64,000 nt of DNA from contig JAKAKS010000006.1 in assembly GCA_021813405.1 (NCBI GenBank), positions 1-64,000 of the forward strand, written 5' to 3'. The notes beneath the pieces are model-generated. The model ran no database searches and was not told where the DNA came from. It was given only the letters and a program-made list of their open reading frames with translations. The position numbers were made by a program, and so were the translations under genes. Positions 46,882 to 56,737 of the stretch are shown here, one piece after another. This stretch comes from Nitrospirota bacterium. Its GTDB lineage: Bacteria; Nitrospirota; Thermodesulfovibrionia; Thermodesulfovibrionales; JdFR-88. Position 1 is the stretch's first letter, and each line of letters starts with the position of its first letter.

Positions 46882-47806
46882 AACTGATTGCGGCCAGTGT
46901 CTTTTCCAGGCTGGCGCTGTCCTGCACGTTAAGAACTGTTGCGCCAGGCAGCGTGCGTTTCACCAGCCCCGAAAGCACCGTCCCCGGCCCGGCCTCTATG
47001 AAAACGTTGATGCCCTGCCCGGACATCAAAATAAGCGAGTCTTCCCACAGAACGGGGTTTGATATCTGCTTTACAAGCGCGGCCATTAGCGCTCCGGCGG
47101 TGGTAAGAAGCGCCGCGTCCGCATTGCCAACCACGGGGACCTGAGGGGCTGAAAAAGAGGCCCCGGAAAGAAATTCAGCAAGCTTGGCCCCCGCCTTTTC
47201 CATCAGCCTGCAATGCGAAGGCACGCTAACCTCAAGCTGCACAACACGCTTGGCCCCAGCCGCTTTCAACATTGGCATGGCCTCTTCAACCGCGGCACGC
47301 TCACCCGATATCACTATCTGCCCGGGGCAGTTGAAGTTGGCGGGCCCGGCGTATCCGCTTTTTACCTCCGCGCAGACCTTTGTGACGGTTTCCCTTGGAA
47401 GCCCGAGCACGGCTGCCATAAGCCCGGCCCCAACCGGCACGGCCTCCTGCATAAGCCTTCCTCTAAGCTCCGTAATCAGCAAGGCATCTTCAAATGATAC
47501 GGCCCCGGCCGCAACCGCAGCGGTATATTCGCCAAGGCTGTGCCCGGCCAGCACGGCTGGCGCAACCCCTTTTGCCGTGAGGACTTTGTAAGCGGCATAT
47601 CCGGCAGTAAGCAGGCAAGGCTGAGTGCGGACAGTTTCGTTCAGGCTTTCCGCAGGCCCGTTGAAAGAGAGCCCGGCCACATCGTAGCCAAGCACCTTCG
47701 ATGCGGTTTCATAGACCTCTCTGGCTTCGGGGAAATTATCGCACAGGTCCTTGCCCATGCCCACGGACTGCGCGCCCTGGCCAGGAAATAGAAAGGCGGC
47801 CTTCAT
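46871..47806 (-). CDS. fabD: Malonyl CoA-acyl carrier protein transacylase
   Basis: MKAAFLFPGQGAQSVGMGKDL; LAGHSLGEYTAAVAAG; PSHCRLM; ORF-track N-extension trimmed. Confidence 0.95.
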   Translation of the reverse strand: MKAAFLFPGQGAQSVGMGKDLCDNFPEAREVYETASKVLGYDVAGLSFNGPAESLNETVRTQPCLLTAGYAAYKVLTAKGVAPAVLAGHSLGEYTAAVAAGAVSFEDALLITELRGRLMQEAVPVGAGLMAAVLGLPRETVTKVCAEVKSGYAGPANFNCPGQIVISGERAAVEEAMPMLKAAGAKRVVQLEVSVPSHCRLMEKAGAKLAEFLSGASFSAPQVPVVGNADAALLTTAGALMAALVKQISNPVLWEDSLILMSGQGINVFIEAGPGTVLSGLVKRTLPGATVLNVQDSASLEKTLAAISSIS

Positions 47807-47811
47807 ACCGG

Positions 47812-49038
47812 TCAGGCCCCCCGGCGCTCTTTTATCTTTTTTACAAGCAGCGGGATTATCTCGAAGATATCCCCCACAACCCCAAGGCTGGCCACATTGA
47901 ATATAGGGGCCTCCGGGTTTTTGTTGATGGCGATTATCGTGTCGGAGGACTGCATCCCCACCAGGTGCTGCACCGCACCCGATATGCCGCAAGCTATGTA
48001 AAGTTTTGGGCATACGGTTTTCCCGGTCTGCCCTACCTGGTGGCAGTATGGTATCCACCCTTCATCCACAGCCGCCCTGGAGGAGCCCACCGCTCCGCCA
48101 ATCAGGCCGGCAAGCTCATGGAGCATCTGGAAGCCTTCCTGCCCTTTAAGCCCCCTGCCGCCGGATACAATAATGTCCGCCTCGTGCAGGTTCACCTTCT
48201 GCGCGTCATCCGCAGAGCGCACGCACTCTATAACCTTTGTGCGGCTTTTCAGGCTCTCCACGTCCGTTTCAACCGGGATGATCCTGCCGGTTTTTTCCCT
48301 TTCCGGGTTATAATCGGCCCTCTTCATCACCCTGGGCCTTACAGTGGCCATCTGCGGGCGGTGCCTGGGCGCAAGGATGCTTGCCATTATGTTGCCGCCG
48401 TAAGCCGGGCGGGTTTGTATCAGGTTTTTCTGTTCGCTTTCGGCATCTATCTCCAGCGAGGTGCAGTCCGCGGTAAGCCCGGTGCGCAGCCTGGCCGCCA
48501 CCCTGGGAAAGAAGGACCTCCCTATGGCGGTTGCCCCGGCAAGGATCACCTCAGGCTTGTGCTTCAGGGCAAGCGATGACAAAAGACGCGCGTAAGGCTC
48601 GTCATTAAACGCATCGAATGCCGGGTTGGCGGCATGGAAAACCTTGTCCGCGCCCCATTTTAAAAGCTCGCGCGCCTCTTCGTCAGAACCGCCGAAAAGC
48701 ACGGCGCAAAGCTCCGAGCCTCTTGCATCGGCCAGCCGCCTTCCAGCGCCCAGCAACTCATAGGCAACCGGGGCCACTTCGGACGACTGCGGGCCGGTCT
48801 GCTTCCTTTCCGCAAATACCCATATGTCCTTGCAGCCGGCAAACGGGTTTTTCTCCGATGGCTCGTCTTCGCCGGTTGAAAGCGCGCCCGCTTCGCAGGC
48901 CGTCAGGCAGGCCGAGCACATCTGGCAGTATTCGGATATATCGGCCTTTTCTCCTTTAATCGATATGGCATCAAACGGGCACGTGGTTACGCAGAACCCG
49001 CACCCGGTGCACTTTTCTTTACTTACTTTTACAGGCAT
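47812..49038 (-). CDS. etfA: Electron transfer flavoprotein alpha subunit with N-terminal 2x[4Fe-4S] ferredoxin domain
   Basis: KCTGCGFCVTTCPFDAISI...YCQMCSACLTACEAGAL; C-terminal VGSSRAAVDEGWIPYCHQVGQTGKTVCPKLYIACGISGAVQHLVGM. Confidence 0.94.
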   Translation of the reverse strand: MPVKVSKEKCTGCGFCVTTCPFDAISIKGEKADISEYCQMCSACLTACEAGALSTGEDEPSEKNPFAGCKDIWVFAERKQTGPQSSEVAPVAYELLGAGRRLADARGSELCAVLFGGSDEEARELLKWGADKVFHAANPAFDAFNDEPYARLLSSLALKHKPEVILAGATAIGRSFFPRVAARLRTGLTADCTSLEIDAESEQKNLIQTRPAYGGNIMASILAPRHRPQMATVRPRVMKRADYNPEREKTGRIIPVETDVESLKSRTKVIECVRSADDAQKVNLHEADIIVSGGRGLKGQEGFQMLHELAGLIGGAVGSSRAAVDEGWIPYCHQVGQTGKTVCPKLYIACGISGAVQHLVGMQSSDTIIAINKNPEAPIFNVASLGVVGDIFEIIPLLVKKIKERRGA

Positions 49039-49823
49039 TTTCTCTCCACAAGCTCTTTAATAATGGCATCAACCTGCTCTTCAATAGAGCCTTCAGCCAT
49101 CCTGCGGCCCGTCCTGGCGGACGGCGTGAATATCTTTTTCACCTGCGTGGGAGAGCCTTTAAAGCCGGCCTCCTCTTCCGAAACACCCAGGTCCGCAAGC
49201 CCCAGTTTTTTTATCTCAATCTTCTTTGCCGCCATCTTTCCTTTAAGCGATGGCAGACGCGGGGTGTTCAGTTCCCTTACCACGGTGATAAGGCATGGAA
49301 GCTCCGCCTCCACAACGTCATGGCCGTCGTCCATCATCCTTTCGGCCCTTATTACGGCCTCGCTTATCCCGCTTATTTTTTTAACGTAGGAAATATGCGG
49401 GATATCCAGGAACTCGGCCACTTCCGGCCCCACCTGGGCGGTGTCCCCATCTATGGCCTGCTTGCCGCAGATGATAATGTCCGCCCCGATCTTCGATATG
49501 GCCGCGGAAAGCGCCCTTGATGTGGCAAGCGTGTCGCCGCCCGCAAACTCACGGCCAGAAACCAGCGCGGCCTCATCCACGCCAAAGGACACAGCCTCCC
49601 TCAGTGCGGATTCCGCCTGCGGCGGGCCCATGGTAAGCACGCAGACACTGCAGGCGGCGCTGCTTCCCAACTGCTCTTTAATGGAGAGGGCAGCCTCTAT
49701 CGCATGCATGTCGAACGGGTTAATGATGGAAGGCACGCCCTCGCGCACAAGTGCGCCGGTTTCCGGATTTATCTTTACCTCAGATGTGTCCGGTACCTGT
49801 TTGATGCAAACTACTATACGCAT
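49029..49823 (-). CDS. etfB: Electron transfer flavoprotein beta subunit
   Basis: MRIVVCIKQVPDTSEVKINPETG; GKQAIDGDTAQVGPEVAEFL. Confidence 0.95.
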   Translation of the reverse strand: MRIVVCIKQVPDTSEVKINPETGALVREGVPSIINPFDMHAIEAALSIKEQLGSSAACSVCVLTMGPPQAESALREAVSFGVDEAALVSGREFAGGDTLATSRALSAAISKIGADIIICGKQAIDGDTAQVGPEVAEFLDIPHISYVKKISGISEAVIRAERMMDDGHDVVEAELPCLITVVRELNTPRLPSLKGKMAAKKIEIKKLGLADLGVSEEEAGFKGSPTQVKKIFTPSARTGRRMAEGSIEEQVDAIIKELVERKCL

Positions 49824-50990
49824 TTATTTCCCCTTTGATGCCGCCGCGGACTCCTTTATAAGCGCCTGGGCGATTACGTTTCTTTGTATCTGGTTTGTGC
49901 CTTCGTATATCTGGAGAATCTTGGCGTCGCGCATCATTTTTTCAACGGGGTACTCCTTCATGTAGCCGGAGCCTCCCATTACCTGCACGGCGTTGGTTGT
50001 AACCCTCATGGCAACATCAGTAGCGAAAAGTTTTGCCATTGCCGACGCCCTGGTTACGTCCTTTGCGCCGGAATCTATGTACCTGGCGGCAGCGTAAACC
50101 AGCGCCCTTGCGGCCTCGGTTTCCGTGGCCATATCGGCCAGCATATGCTGTATCGCCTGGAAGCTGATAATCGGATGGCCGAATTGCACTCTTTGCCGGG
50201 CAAATTTCAGGGCTTCGTCTATTGCGCCCTGCGCCACGCCCACTCCCTGAGCGCCAACGCCCGCGCGGGAGTTATCCAGTGTTTTCATAGCCACTATAAA
50301 GCCCATCCCCTCACGCGCAATGATGTTTGCCTTGGGGATTTTGCAGTCCTCAAACACAAGCTCCCTTGTGGCCGAGGCCCTTATGCCCATCTTGTGCTCT
50401 TTCTTGCCAAAGGTGAAGCCGGGCGTGCCTTTTTCCACCACAAAGGCAGAAGCGCCCCTTGCGCCCTTGGTTTTATCGGTAATGGCGATTACGGTGTATA
50501 TCTCCGCCTCACCGCCGTTGGTTATCCACTGTTTGGTGCCGTTCAGCACGTAATAGTCACCGTCGGCCCTGGCGGTGGTCTGAATGCCGCCCGCGTCGCT
50601 TCCGGCGTTTGCCTCGGTAAGCCCGAAGGCCACAAGCTTTTTCCCGGCCGCTATATCCGGCAGATATTTCTTTTTCTGCTCGTCCGTGCCAAAAAGAAGC
50701 AGCGGATAAGTACCAAGCGCGTTTGCCGCATAGGTAGTGGCCACGCCCACACAGGCCTTGGAAAGCTCCTCCACGGCCAGCGCAAGCTCAAAGGCCCCTT
50801 TGCCAAGCCCGCCGTACTCCTCAGGGATAAAAAGCCCGAACAGGTCGCTCTGGGCCAGCGCCTTCATTATTTCCCAGGGAAACTCCTCTTTCTCGTCCAG
50901 TTCCTCCCGCACAGGCACCACCTTTTCAACGGCGATCTGCCTGGCCAGGTCCTTTATCATCAATTGTTCTTCAGAAAGAAAATAGTCCAT
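49824..50990 (-). CDS. Acyl-CoA dehydrogenase
   Basis: GLTEANAGSDAGGIQTTA, QWITNGGEA, QVMGGSGYMKEYPVEKMMRDAKILQIYEGTNQIQRNVIA. Confidence 0.96.
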   Translation of the reverse strand: MDYFLSEEQLMIKDLARQIAVEKVVPVREELDEKEEFPWEIMKALAQSDLFGLFIPEEYGGLGKGAFELALAVEELSKACVGVATTYAANALGTYPLLLFGTDEQKKKYLPDIAAGKKLVAFGLTEANAGSDAGGIQTTARADGDYYVLNGTKQWITNGGEAEIYTVIAITDKTKGARGASAFVVEKGTPGFTFGKKEHKMGIRASATRELVFEDCKIPKANIIAREGMGFIVAMKTLDNSRAGVGAQGVGVAQGAIDEALKFARQRVQFGHPIISFQAIQHMLADMATETEAARALVYAAARYIDSGAKDVTRASAMAKLFATDVAMRVTTNAVQVMGGSGYMKEYPVEKMMRDAKILQIYEGTNQIQRNVIAQALIKESAAASKGK

Positions 50991-51032
50991 GGCGGTAAAA
51001 GAAAACCTCCTTGGCGGAAATTTTTGGTTCTA

Positions 51033-51455
51033 TTATATCTCCGGTATCTCGAGCGCGGAGAAGAAAAACGGTATCTCGTACGCGGCAGACTTCTCGCTGT
51101 CGGAGCCATGCACGGCATTGCGCTCTATGTTAGTGGCAAAAGTGGCCCTTATCGTGCCGGGTGCGGCGTCCTTGGGATTGGTTGCGCCCATGATGTCGCG
51201 CACGCGCTTAATAGCGTCCTGCCCTTCCAGCACCAGGGGCACTATCGGGCCTTCGCTCATGAAGGTTGCCAGTTCGTTGTAAAAAGGCCTCTCCTTGTGG
51301 ACAATGTAAAAAGCCTTGGCCTCCTCCATGGAGAGCTTCATCATCTTCAAGGCCCTTATCTTAAGCCCCGCATCCTCGAAATATTTAAGTATTGCCCCCA
51401 CCGCGTTCTTCTGCACGGCGTCCGGCTTGATTATCGAAAGAGTCCTTTGAACCAT
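51033..51455 (-). CDS. ndk: Nucleoside diphosphate kinase
   Basis: [40 protein letters not shown]. Confidence 0.97.
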   Translation of the reverse strand: MVQRTLSIIKPDAVQKNAVGAILKYFEDAGLKIRALKMMKLSMEEAKAFYIVHKERPFYNELATFMSEGPIVPLVLEGQDAIKRVRDIMGATNPKDAAPGTIRATFATNIERNAVHGSDSEKSAAYEIPFFFSALEIPEI

Positions 51456-51477
51456 TGTTCCTCCAGTTGACGTTGTA

Positions 51478-52428
51478 TTAAATCCCAAGCTTGCCGCAAA
51501 GCGCCTTTACGGCTTCGGCCGACTTTGAAAAGCCTTCGGCTTCCGCCGCCGAAAGCGGCGCCTCTATTATCCGCTCCACGCCCCCGCGCCCCAGCACAAC
51601 AGGCACACCGGCGTAGACCCCGCTATTTTTGTATTGGCCTTCCAGATAAGCCGCGCACGGTAAAACCCTCTTCTCATCCAGAAGCACGGATTTAACCATC
51701 TCGAAAACAGACATGGCTGGCGCATAATACGCGCTGCCGGTCTTTAACAGTGAAACTATCTCCGCACCGCCGTTCCTGGTGCGCTCTATTAAAGATTTTA
51801 TCTTCTCGCCCGGAAGCAGTTTTGAAAGCGGGATGCCTTTTACATTGATAAGGGCCTCCACCGGCACCATCTGGTCACCATGGCCGCCAAGCACCTGCGC
51901 TTCGATATCCTTAGGGGCAACCCCGGTCTCCATCGCGATAAACGCCCGCAGCCTCGCCGAATCCAGGACGCCTCCCATGCCGAACACCCTGTTTGATGGG
52001 AAGCCGGATTTCTTCCATGAAAGCTGGGTCATGGCGTCCACCGGGTTTGTTACAACTATGAATATTGCATGGGGAGAAAGTTTGGCCAGCTCCGCTGCAA
52101 GCCCGCCAACGATTTGGGCATTTGTCTTTAAAAGGTCATCCCTGGACATGCCGGGCTTCCTTGCAAGCCCCGCCGTAATAACCGCTATATCCGAGCCCGC
52201 CGTATCCGCAAGCGAATTGGAGCCTGTTACCTTTGATGAGGAGCCCCACAGCGGGCAGGCCTCCTGAATGTCCAGCGCCTTGCCTTGCGGCATCCCTTCG
52301 GCAATGTCGTATAGGACAACATCGCATATTCCGGACTGGGCCGCAAGCTGGGCCGCCTGGGCCCCGACGTTCCCGGCCCCTATTATGGAGAGTTTGGCTT
52401 TTGCAGTCATATTTTTTTGAAACATCAT
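51478..52428 (-). CDS. mdh: Malate dehydrogenase (start uncertain, 52428 or 52410)
   Basis: [72 protein letters not shown]. Confidence 0.94.
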   Translation of the reverse strand: MMFQKNMTAKAKLSIIGAGNVGAQAAQLAAQSGICDVVLYDIAEGMPQGKALDIQEACPLWGSSSKVTGSNSLADTAGSDIAVITAGLARKPGMSRDDLLKTNAQIVGGLAAELAKLSPHAIFIVVTNPVDAMTQLSWKKSGFPSNRVFGMGGVLDSARLRAFIAMETGVAPKDIEAQVLGGHGDQMVPVEALINVKGIPLSKLLPGEKIKSLIERTRNGGAEIVSLLKTGSAYYAPAMSVFEMVKSVLLDEKRVLPCAAYLEGQYKNSGVYAGVPVVLGRGGVERIIEAPLSAAEAEGFSKSAEAVKALCGKLGI

Positions 52429-52470
52429 TATAAAAGAGGCGCGGCAATAAGCGCAAGGAGGGCCGCTGTA

Positions 52471-52497
52471 ATAAAAAAAGGGGAGCTTGCGCTCCCC
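52471..52497 (-). terminator. Rho-independent terminator (minus strand)
   Basis: GGGGAGC-gcaa-GCTCCCC followed on minus strand by cttttttttat. Confidence 0.75.
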
Positions 52498-52537
52498 CCG
52501 AAGGTTTTGATTCACCCTCCCTAACTGCAAATCCTGC

Positions 52538-54520
52538 CTAGCGTATTGTGACGGTTCCGGCCGTACCGGGGGGTGTGCCAGAACCTCCGGTCACGCTTGG
52601 CGTCGGCCCCGTGTTGTAAGTGTTAAGCAGATAGGAATCCATATATACATCCCCGCCGTTGCCGCCGTTTGCCTGGCCGTTTCCACCGTTTGCGGATATA
52701 TTTCCGCTATTGAGAACCGTCTGCCCGGCGATGAAGACGCTTTCCTGGCTCCCCGCGCCGCCTAATTGAAATGGATATACGGTTTGTGCACTTGCGGAAC
52801 CGCCATTGCCGCCCGAACCGGCGTTAAGGTTCATGCTGCCGGTAATGTTGGCGATTGCACCTGAGACATTATTATTGCCATAGGTGCTTAAATTAGCGTT
52901 GTAATACGCGGCAGCCTCGATGTCCACCAACCCGCCGTTTCCGCCGTAATACGAATTGGCGCTTGAGTCTGTTACCGCGCCGCCCTGGTTGCTCACGTCC
53001 GGCTGGAAGGTGATGCTGCCGGCCGGCAGAAGCGCGTCCGTGGTGTAGTCGGTGGGCGAATAGGTATAAAGATATACTCCGCCATTGCCGGCGTTTCCGC
53101 CGCCCGCGTAGCCGTTGCCGGCGTTCATCGCAATCGAACCGGTGGTATAGAAGGCAACGGACGCGCTTGCGTTATAATTTCCGCTCAAATAGCCAATATA
53201 ATTATTAGCTTCAATCTCGATGCCTGAATAATTGGAGTTGGGAGCACTGCTTTCCCCGTTTCCGCCGTTTAAATTAAACTGAGAGTCCACCTGAATAGCT
53301 CCAACTGACGGCACCGGATTGGTTTCGTCATCGCCATCTGAAAAGAACTCCACCTTGGCCGCCTCTCCGCCGTATCCGGTGCCGGTGGAATTTCCGCCAT
53401 TGCCATTTATCGTGGCGTTCACGTATTCCATGCCCTGCGCCCATGTGTGGAAATCAACCAGGCCATGGCCGCCACCGTTTCCGGTCCCGTTGCCGCCGGA
53501 AACGTCTATCAGGCCGCTGGCAAGGATGTCCCCCTGAAGCCCGTTGGAGTTCGCCTGGTCGCAGCCTATCATGTACACGGAGCCGCCCATGCCGCCATTG
53601 CCGTTGCTGCCGTTGCCTCCCCTGGCGTAGAGGTAGCCGGAGTTATATACATTGCCGTAATCGGACGCAAGGGATATCCCTTGATTTCCGGAACCGCCGC
53701 CATCAGCGCTGCCGTCCCCGCCATTTGCCTCTATCGTGCCGGTGTTAACAGTGTAGCTGCTGGCCTCCATGTCCACGTAGCCGCCGTCCTTGCCGGCATC
53801 TCCGTTTGCGTTGAGCGTACCCTGATTTATTACGGTGCCGCCGCCCAGATAGATGCTGTCCCCGGCAGCGCCGGTTCTTGTGCCGTCAACCTCGCCCGAT
53901 GATCCGATCGTGATATTTCCCGTGGCGTTGACCGGCTGTGAGGATGTGCCGGCCTCTATGTCAAAATTGCCTCCGGTTGCCGTCGTGTTCACAAGCCCGT
54001 TTATGGTCAGATCATCGGCAAAAACCGCAACGCAGTTGCCGCCGCTGTTACCGGGCAGGGTAAGCGTGGCCCCCTGGTTAACAACAAGTCCTGTAACAGC
54101 CGTGGCGTTTGTATCTCCGGGGTCGGTAACTGGGGTGTTTGAGTCACCCGCAACGGAGCCCACATATATCTGGTCAGTATTGTCGGCTGAATTCATGAAA
54201 AGCCCGCCCGCCACGGGATTTTGATTAAGCTGGACTATGGTATTGGAGGATATGGTCACCCCATTAGCCCCATAATAGCTGGTGTAGGGAGGCAGGGTAA
54301 AGCTGGCGTCCACCGTCCCGCTGGAATTGATTATTATCGGCGCTCCGTAGGTGTACCCTGCTAACCAGCCCGGGCTGCCGCCAGTACCGGTTGCGCTGTT
54401 GCCGCCGTTCATCGATATTGTATTAGTAGGGGTAGCCGGCTGGGGGGCCTGGCGTCCGGTGCATCCAAAGCCCGAGGCCATCAGGGCCAAAGCCACTATA
54501 AAAAACGCTGCTCTTTTCAT
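52538..54520 (-). CDS. Gly/Asn-rich repeat lipoprotein, probable beta-solenoid surface protein
   Basis: Lipobox ASGFGC; about ten degenerate repeats GxIxxNGGNG...GGxGGxVxM. Confidence 0.75.
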   Translation of the reverse strand: MKRAAFFIVALALMASGFGCTGRQAPQPATPTNTISMNGGNSATGTGGSPGWLAGYTYGAPIIINSSGTVDASFTLPPYTSYYGANGVTISSNTIVQLNQNPVAGGLFMNSADNTDQIYVGSVAGDSNTPVTDPGDTNATAVTGLVVNQGATLTLPGNSGGNCVAVFADDLTINGLVNTTATGGNFDIEAGTSSQPVNATGNITIGSSGEVDGTRTGAAGDSIYLGGGTVINQGTLNANGDAGKDGGYVDMEASSYTVNTGTIEANGGDGSADGGGSGNQGISLASDYGNVYNSGYLYARGGNGSNGNGGMGGSVYMIGCDQANSNGLQGDILASGLIDVSGGNGTGNGGGHGLVDFHTWAQGMEYVNATINGNGGNSTGTGYGGEAAKVEFFSDGDDETNPVPSVGAIQVDSQFNLNGGNGESSAPNSNYSGIEIEANNYIGYLSGNYNASASVAFYTTGSIAMNAGNGYAGGGNAGNGGVYLYTYSPTDYTTDALLPAGSITFQPDVSNQGGAVTDSSANSYYGGNGGLVDIEAAAYYNANLSTYGNNNVSGAIANITGSMNLNAGSGGNGGSASAQTVYPFQLGGAGSQESVFIAGQTVLNSGNISANGGNGQANGGNGGDVYMDSYLLNTYNTGPTPSVTGGSGTPPGTAGTVTIR

Positions 54521-54536
54521 TTGTATTACCCCTCCC

Positions 54537-54797
54537 CTAATTGCCGCTGGCGGCCTTGCGTGCCGCCAGCCTAGCTTCAATATTCTGCTGCCTGAGAGAC
54601 CTCTCTTGCACCCTGAGCGCCTTTAATTGATTCATCAGGGCCGGGATCTGGGAAGGATTTGCGCGCATCTGGGCCCTAAGGGTTTTTTCCTGTTCATGCA
54701 GCGCCTTGATCTGCGCCGCGTTGCCGCCTGCCGCCATTGCCGCCTGGGCCATCAGAAGCCCGGCAATAAGTACGCCTGAAACTACTGTCTTACGCAT
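54537..54797 (-). CDS. Small periplasmic coiled-coil protein with signal peptide
   Basis: MRKTVVSGVLIAGLLMAQAAMAAGG then helical K/R/E/Q-rich; RBS gaggaggcaaccATG. Confidence 0.75.
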   Translation of the reverse strand: MRKTVVSGVLIAGLLMAQAAMAAGGNAAQIKALHEQEKTLRAQMRANPSQIPALMNQLKALRVQERSLRQQNIEARLAARKAASGN

Positions 54798-55015
54798 GGT
54801 TGCCTCCTCAAAACAAAATTTGCTATCGTCCATCCTTGTGATGTTCTTAAGGAACTTACTTTGCCAAACGCACTTTGTAAAAATCAAGAAAAAAGTGGCC
54901 GGAATCACAAACTTCACATCATCTTTACCAAAACTTAACCACCCCCCTTTTCTCCCTTTCAAAACTGCAACCCGCATTTGATTCATTTCACTGCATCTGT
55001 TAATGTAAGTACCAG

Positions 55016-56737
55016 ATGCGCGCCATTCAGACATCAAGCCGCAATTCCTCAAAAATAATCCAGCTTTTTGCCGCCCTGTCTGTCACTGCCATTCTGGCCG
55101 CATGCGGCGCCGGCGGCGGGGGCGGAAGCAGCAGCGGAGGCCCAGGCGGCGGGGGTGGGTCTACAACCCAATTAACCATTACAGTGGGCAACAACTGGCA
55201 GACCGCCCAGGTGGAGACCGGCAGCGGCACTTTCCTTGCGAAGGCCTTCGGGCTGGTAAAAGACGCCGTAACACCCGACGAAGCGGCGGCGGCCATACCG
55301 TCCAACGTGGCCTCAATCGGTTTTATCATCACCGCTGCCGATATGGCGACAATCTCAACGAATGCGCCTGTTTCCGGCCAGACATCGATAACCGAAACAT
55401 TTAATGTGCCAAACGGCAATTTTAGGGCTGTCCGGGTAAACGCGATGGACGGCAATGGCGATGTGCTTTACACCGGCAATATAACGCTGAACCTGAACGG
55501 CGGCGCCGTAAGCCAGGACGTGGCAATGACAAACGCGCTGTGCTACACGCCCGTGTCCTCCAACCAGATGCCGGTATGCTTTGTAAACGCCACTCAGGAC
55601 GACAGTTTATACATTAACACCCCTTATGTAACGGTATACATCACAAACGCAAGCGGCGTATCCATGCCGTTCAACCTGCTTCTGGACACCGGCGCAACGG
55701 GCGTGCTTATAAACCAGGACGCGCTCCAGGCCGCCGGTGTAAATATAGCCCGGAATAATGGAAGTTTCTGCGGGCAATTTGGGGACAGTTCCATGTTCGG
55801 CGGATATGTGTCTAATGCAACTGTTGCTACGCTGGCGTCCGGCGGGTTGTCCACAAACAGCAGTTATCCGGTGGCCGTTAATCAGGACACAGCTCCCAAT
55901 AATTCCAATTACAGCTGCCCAGGCTTCACCCCCGGCAATGCAGGCTTCCCTTCCGGCGGGTTCCTCCAGGGCGATTTCGGGATGGGACTGTCACCTTCAT
56001 ACACTTTCGGCTATCCCTACACCACGCCGTCATTGCCTGCTTACCTGCCCGGCTATACCGACGGGTTTTTCCTCAGCTTTACGCCGATAACAACTTCAAA
56101 CGGCTCCAGTTACACAGGCAGCGGAACGATAACATACGGGCTGAGCGGCGGCACAACCGGATATTCCTTCTTCCCCAATGACGCAAGGCAATCGCAGGCG
56201 TTCCCGTCGATTGACGCCGAGTTCGGCGGGGTGATCAACGACCCCAGCTACACTCCAACTAATAATAATTATCTCGGGCAGAACTACTTCGCTCTCTTCG
56301 ATACCGGGTCCACCTTCATGTTCATGGGCGGTAACGCCATGTCCAATGCCGTTTCCGGCATGCCCACCATAGATTACTTGTCCAATTACGAGTATAATCA
56401 GGGGCTGTTCGGTACCGGCACGGCTCTTGTAAACGGCGGCTTGTTCATGACCATGGGGCTTTATAACGGTGCGGCCATGGGGATTTCCAACTTGGCCAGC
56501 TACGACCAGGGCGCAAGCTTTACAACCAGCCCTAATACAGGAAATTACCAGTTCTCAGGCAGTCTCTTTGGAACGCCACCCAACAACGGGTATATCCTGT
56601 TCAAAGACACCATCCTGGATTGGGACCCGATGTACGGTGTGGAGGACATGGGGATGTCTTACTTCTTTAACCACTCAATGTACTGGGCCAGCGATACATC
56701 AGCAAACGGCTGGGGCGTTGGGATGCAATTACCATGA
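55016..56737 (+). CDS. DUF3443-like lipoprotein with aspartic-protease-type DTGATG motif
   Basis: Lipobox ILAACG + poly-Gly linker; NTPYVTVYITNASGVSMPFNLLLDTGATGVLINQ; second motif ALFDTGSTFMFM. Confidence 0.75.
   Translation: MRAIQTSSRNSSKIIQLFAALSVTAILAACGAGGGGGSSSGGPGGGGGSTTQLTITVGNNWQTAQVETGSGTFLAKAFGLVKDAVTPDEAAAAIPSNVASIGFIITAADMATISTNAPVSGQTSITETFNVPNGNFRAVRVNAMDGNGDVLYTGNITLNLNGGAVSQDVAMTNALCYTPVSSNQMPVCFVNATQDDSLYINTPYVTVYITNASGVSMPFNLLLDTGATGVLINQDALQAAGVNIARNNGSFCGQFGDSSMFGGYVSNATVATLASGGLSTNSSYPVAVNQDTAPNNSNYSCPGFTPGNAGFPSGGFLQGDFGMGLSPSYTFGYPYTTPSLPAYLPGYTDGFFLSFTPITTSNGSSYTGSGTITYGLSGGTTGYSFFPNDARQSQAFPSIDAEFGGVINDPSYTPTNNNYLGQNYFALFDTGSTFMFMGGNAMSNAVSGMPTIDYLSNYEYNQGLFGTGTALVNGGLFMTMGLYNGAAMGISNLASYDQGASFTTSPNTGNYQFSGSLFGTPPNNGYILFKDTILDWDPMYGVEDMGMSYFFNHSMYWASDTSANGWGVGMQLP

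Noticed and set aside
47701-48579. 292-aa plus-strand ORF
   Set aside because: Antisense to etfA/fabD; composition typical of a shadow frame
49884-51470. 528-aa plus-strand ORF
   Set aside because: Antisense to the acyl-CoA dehydrogenase and ndk genes; no recognisable motifs
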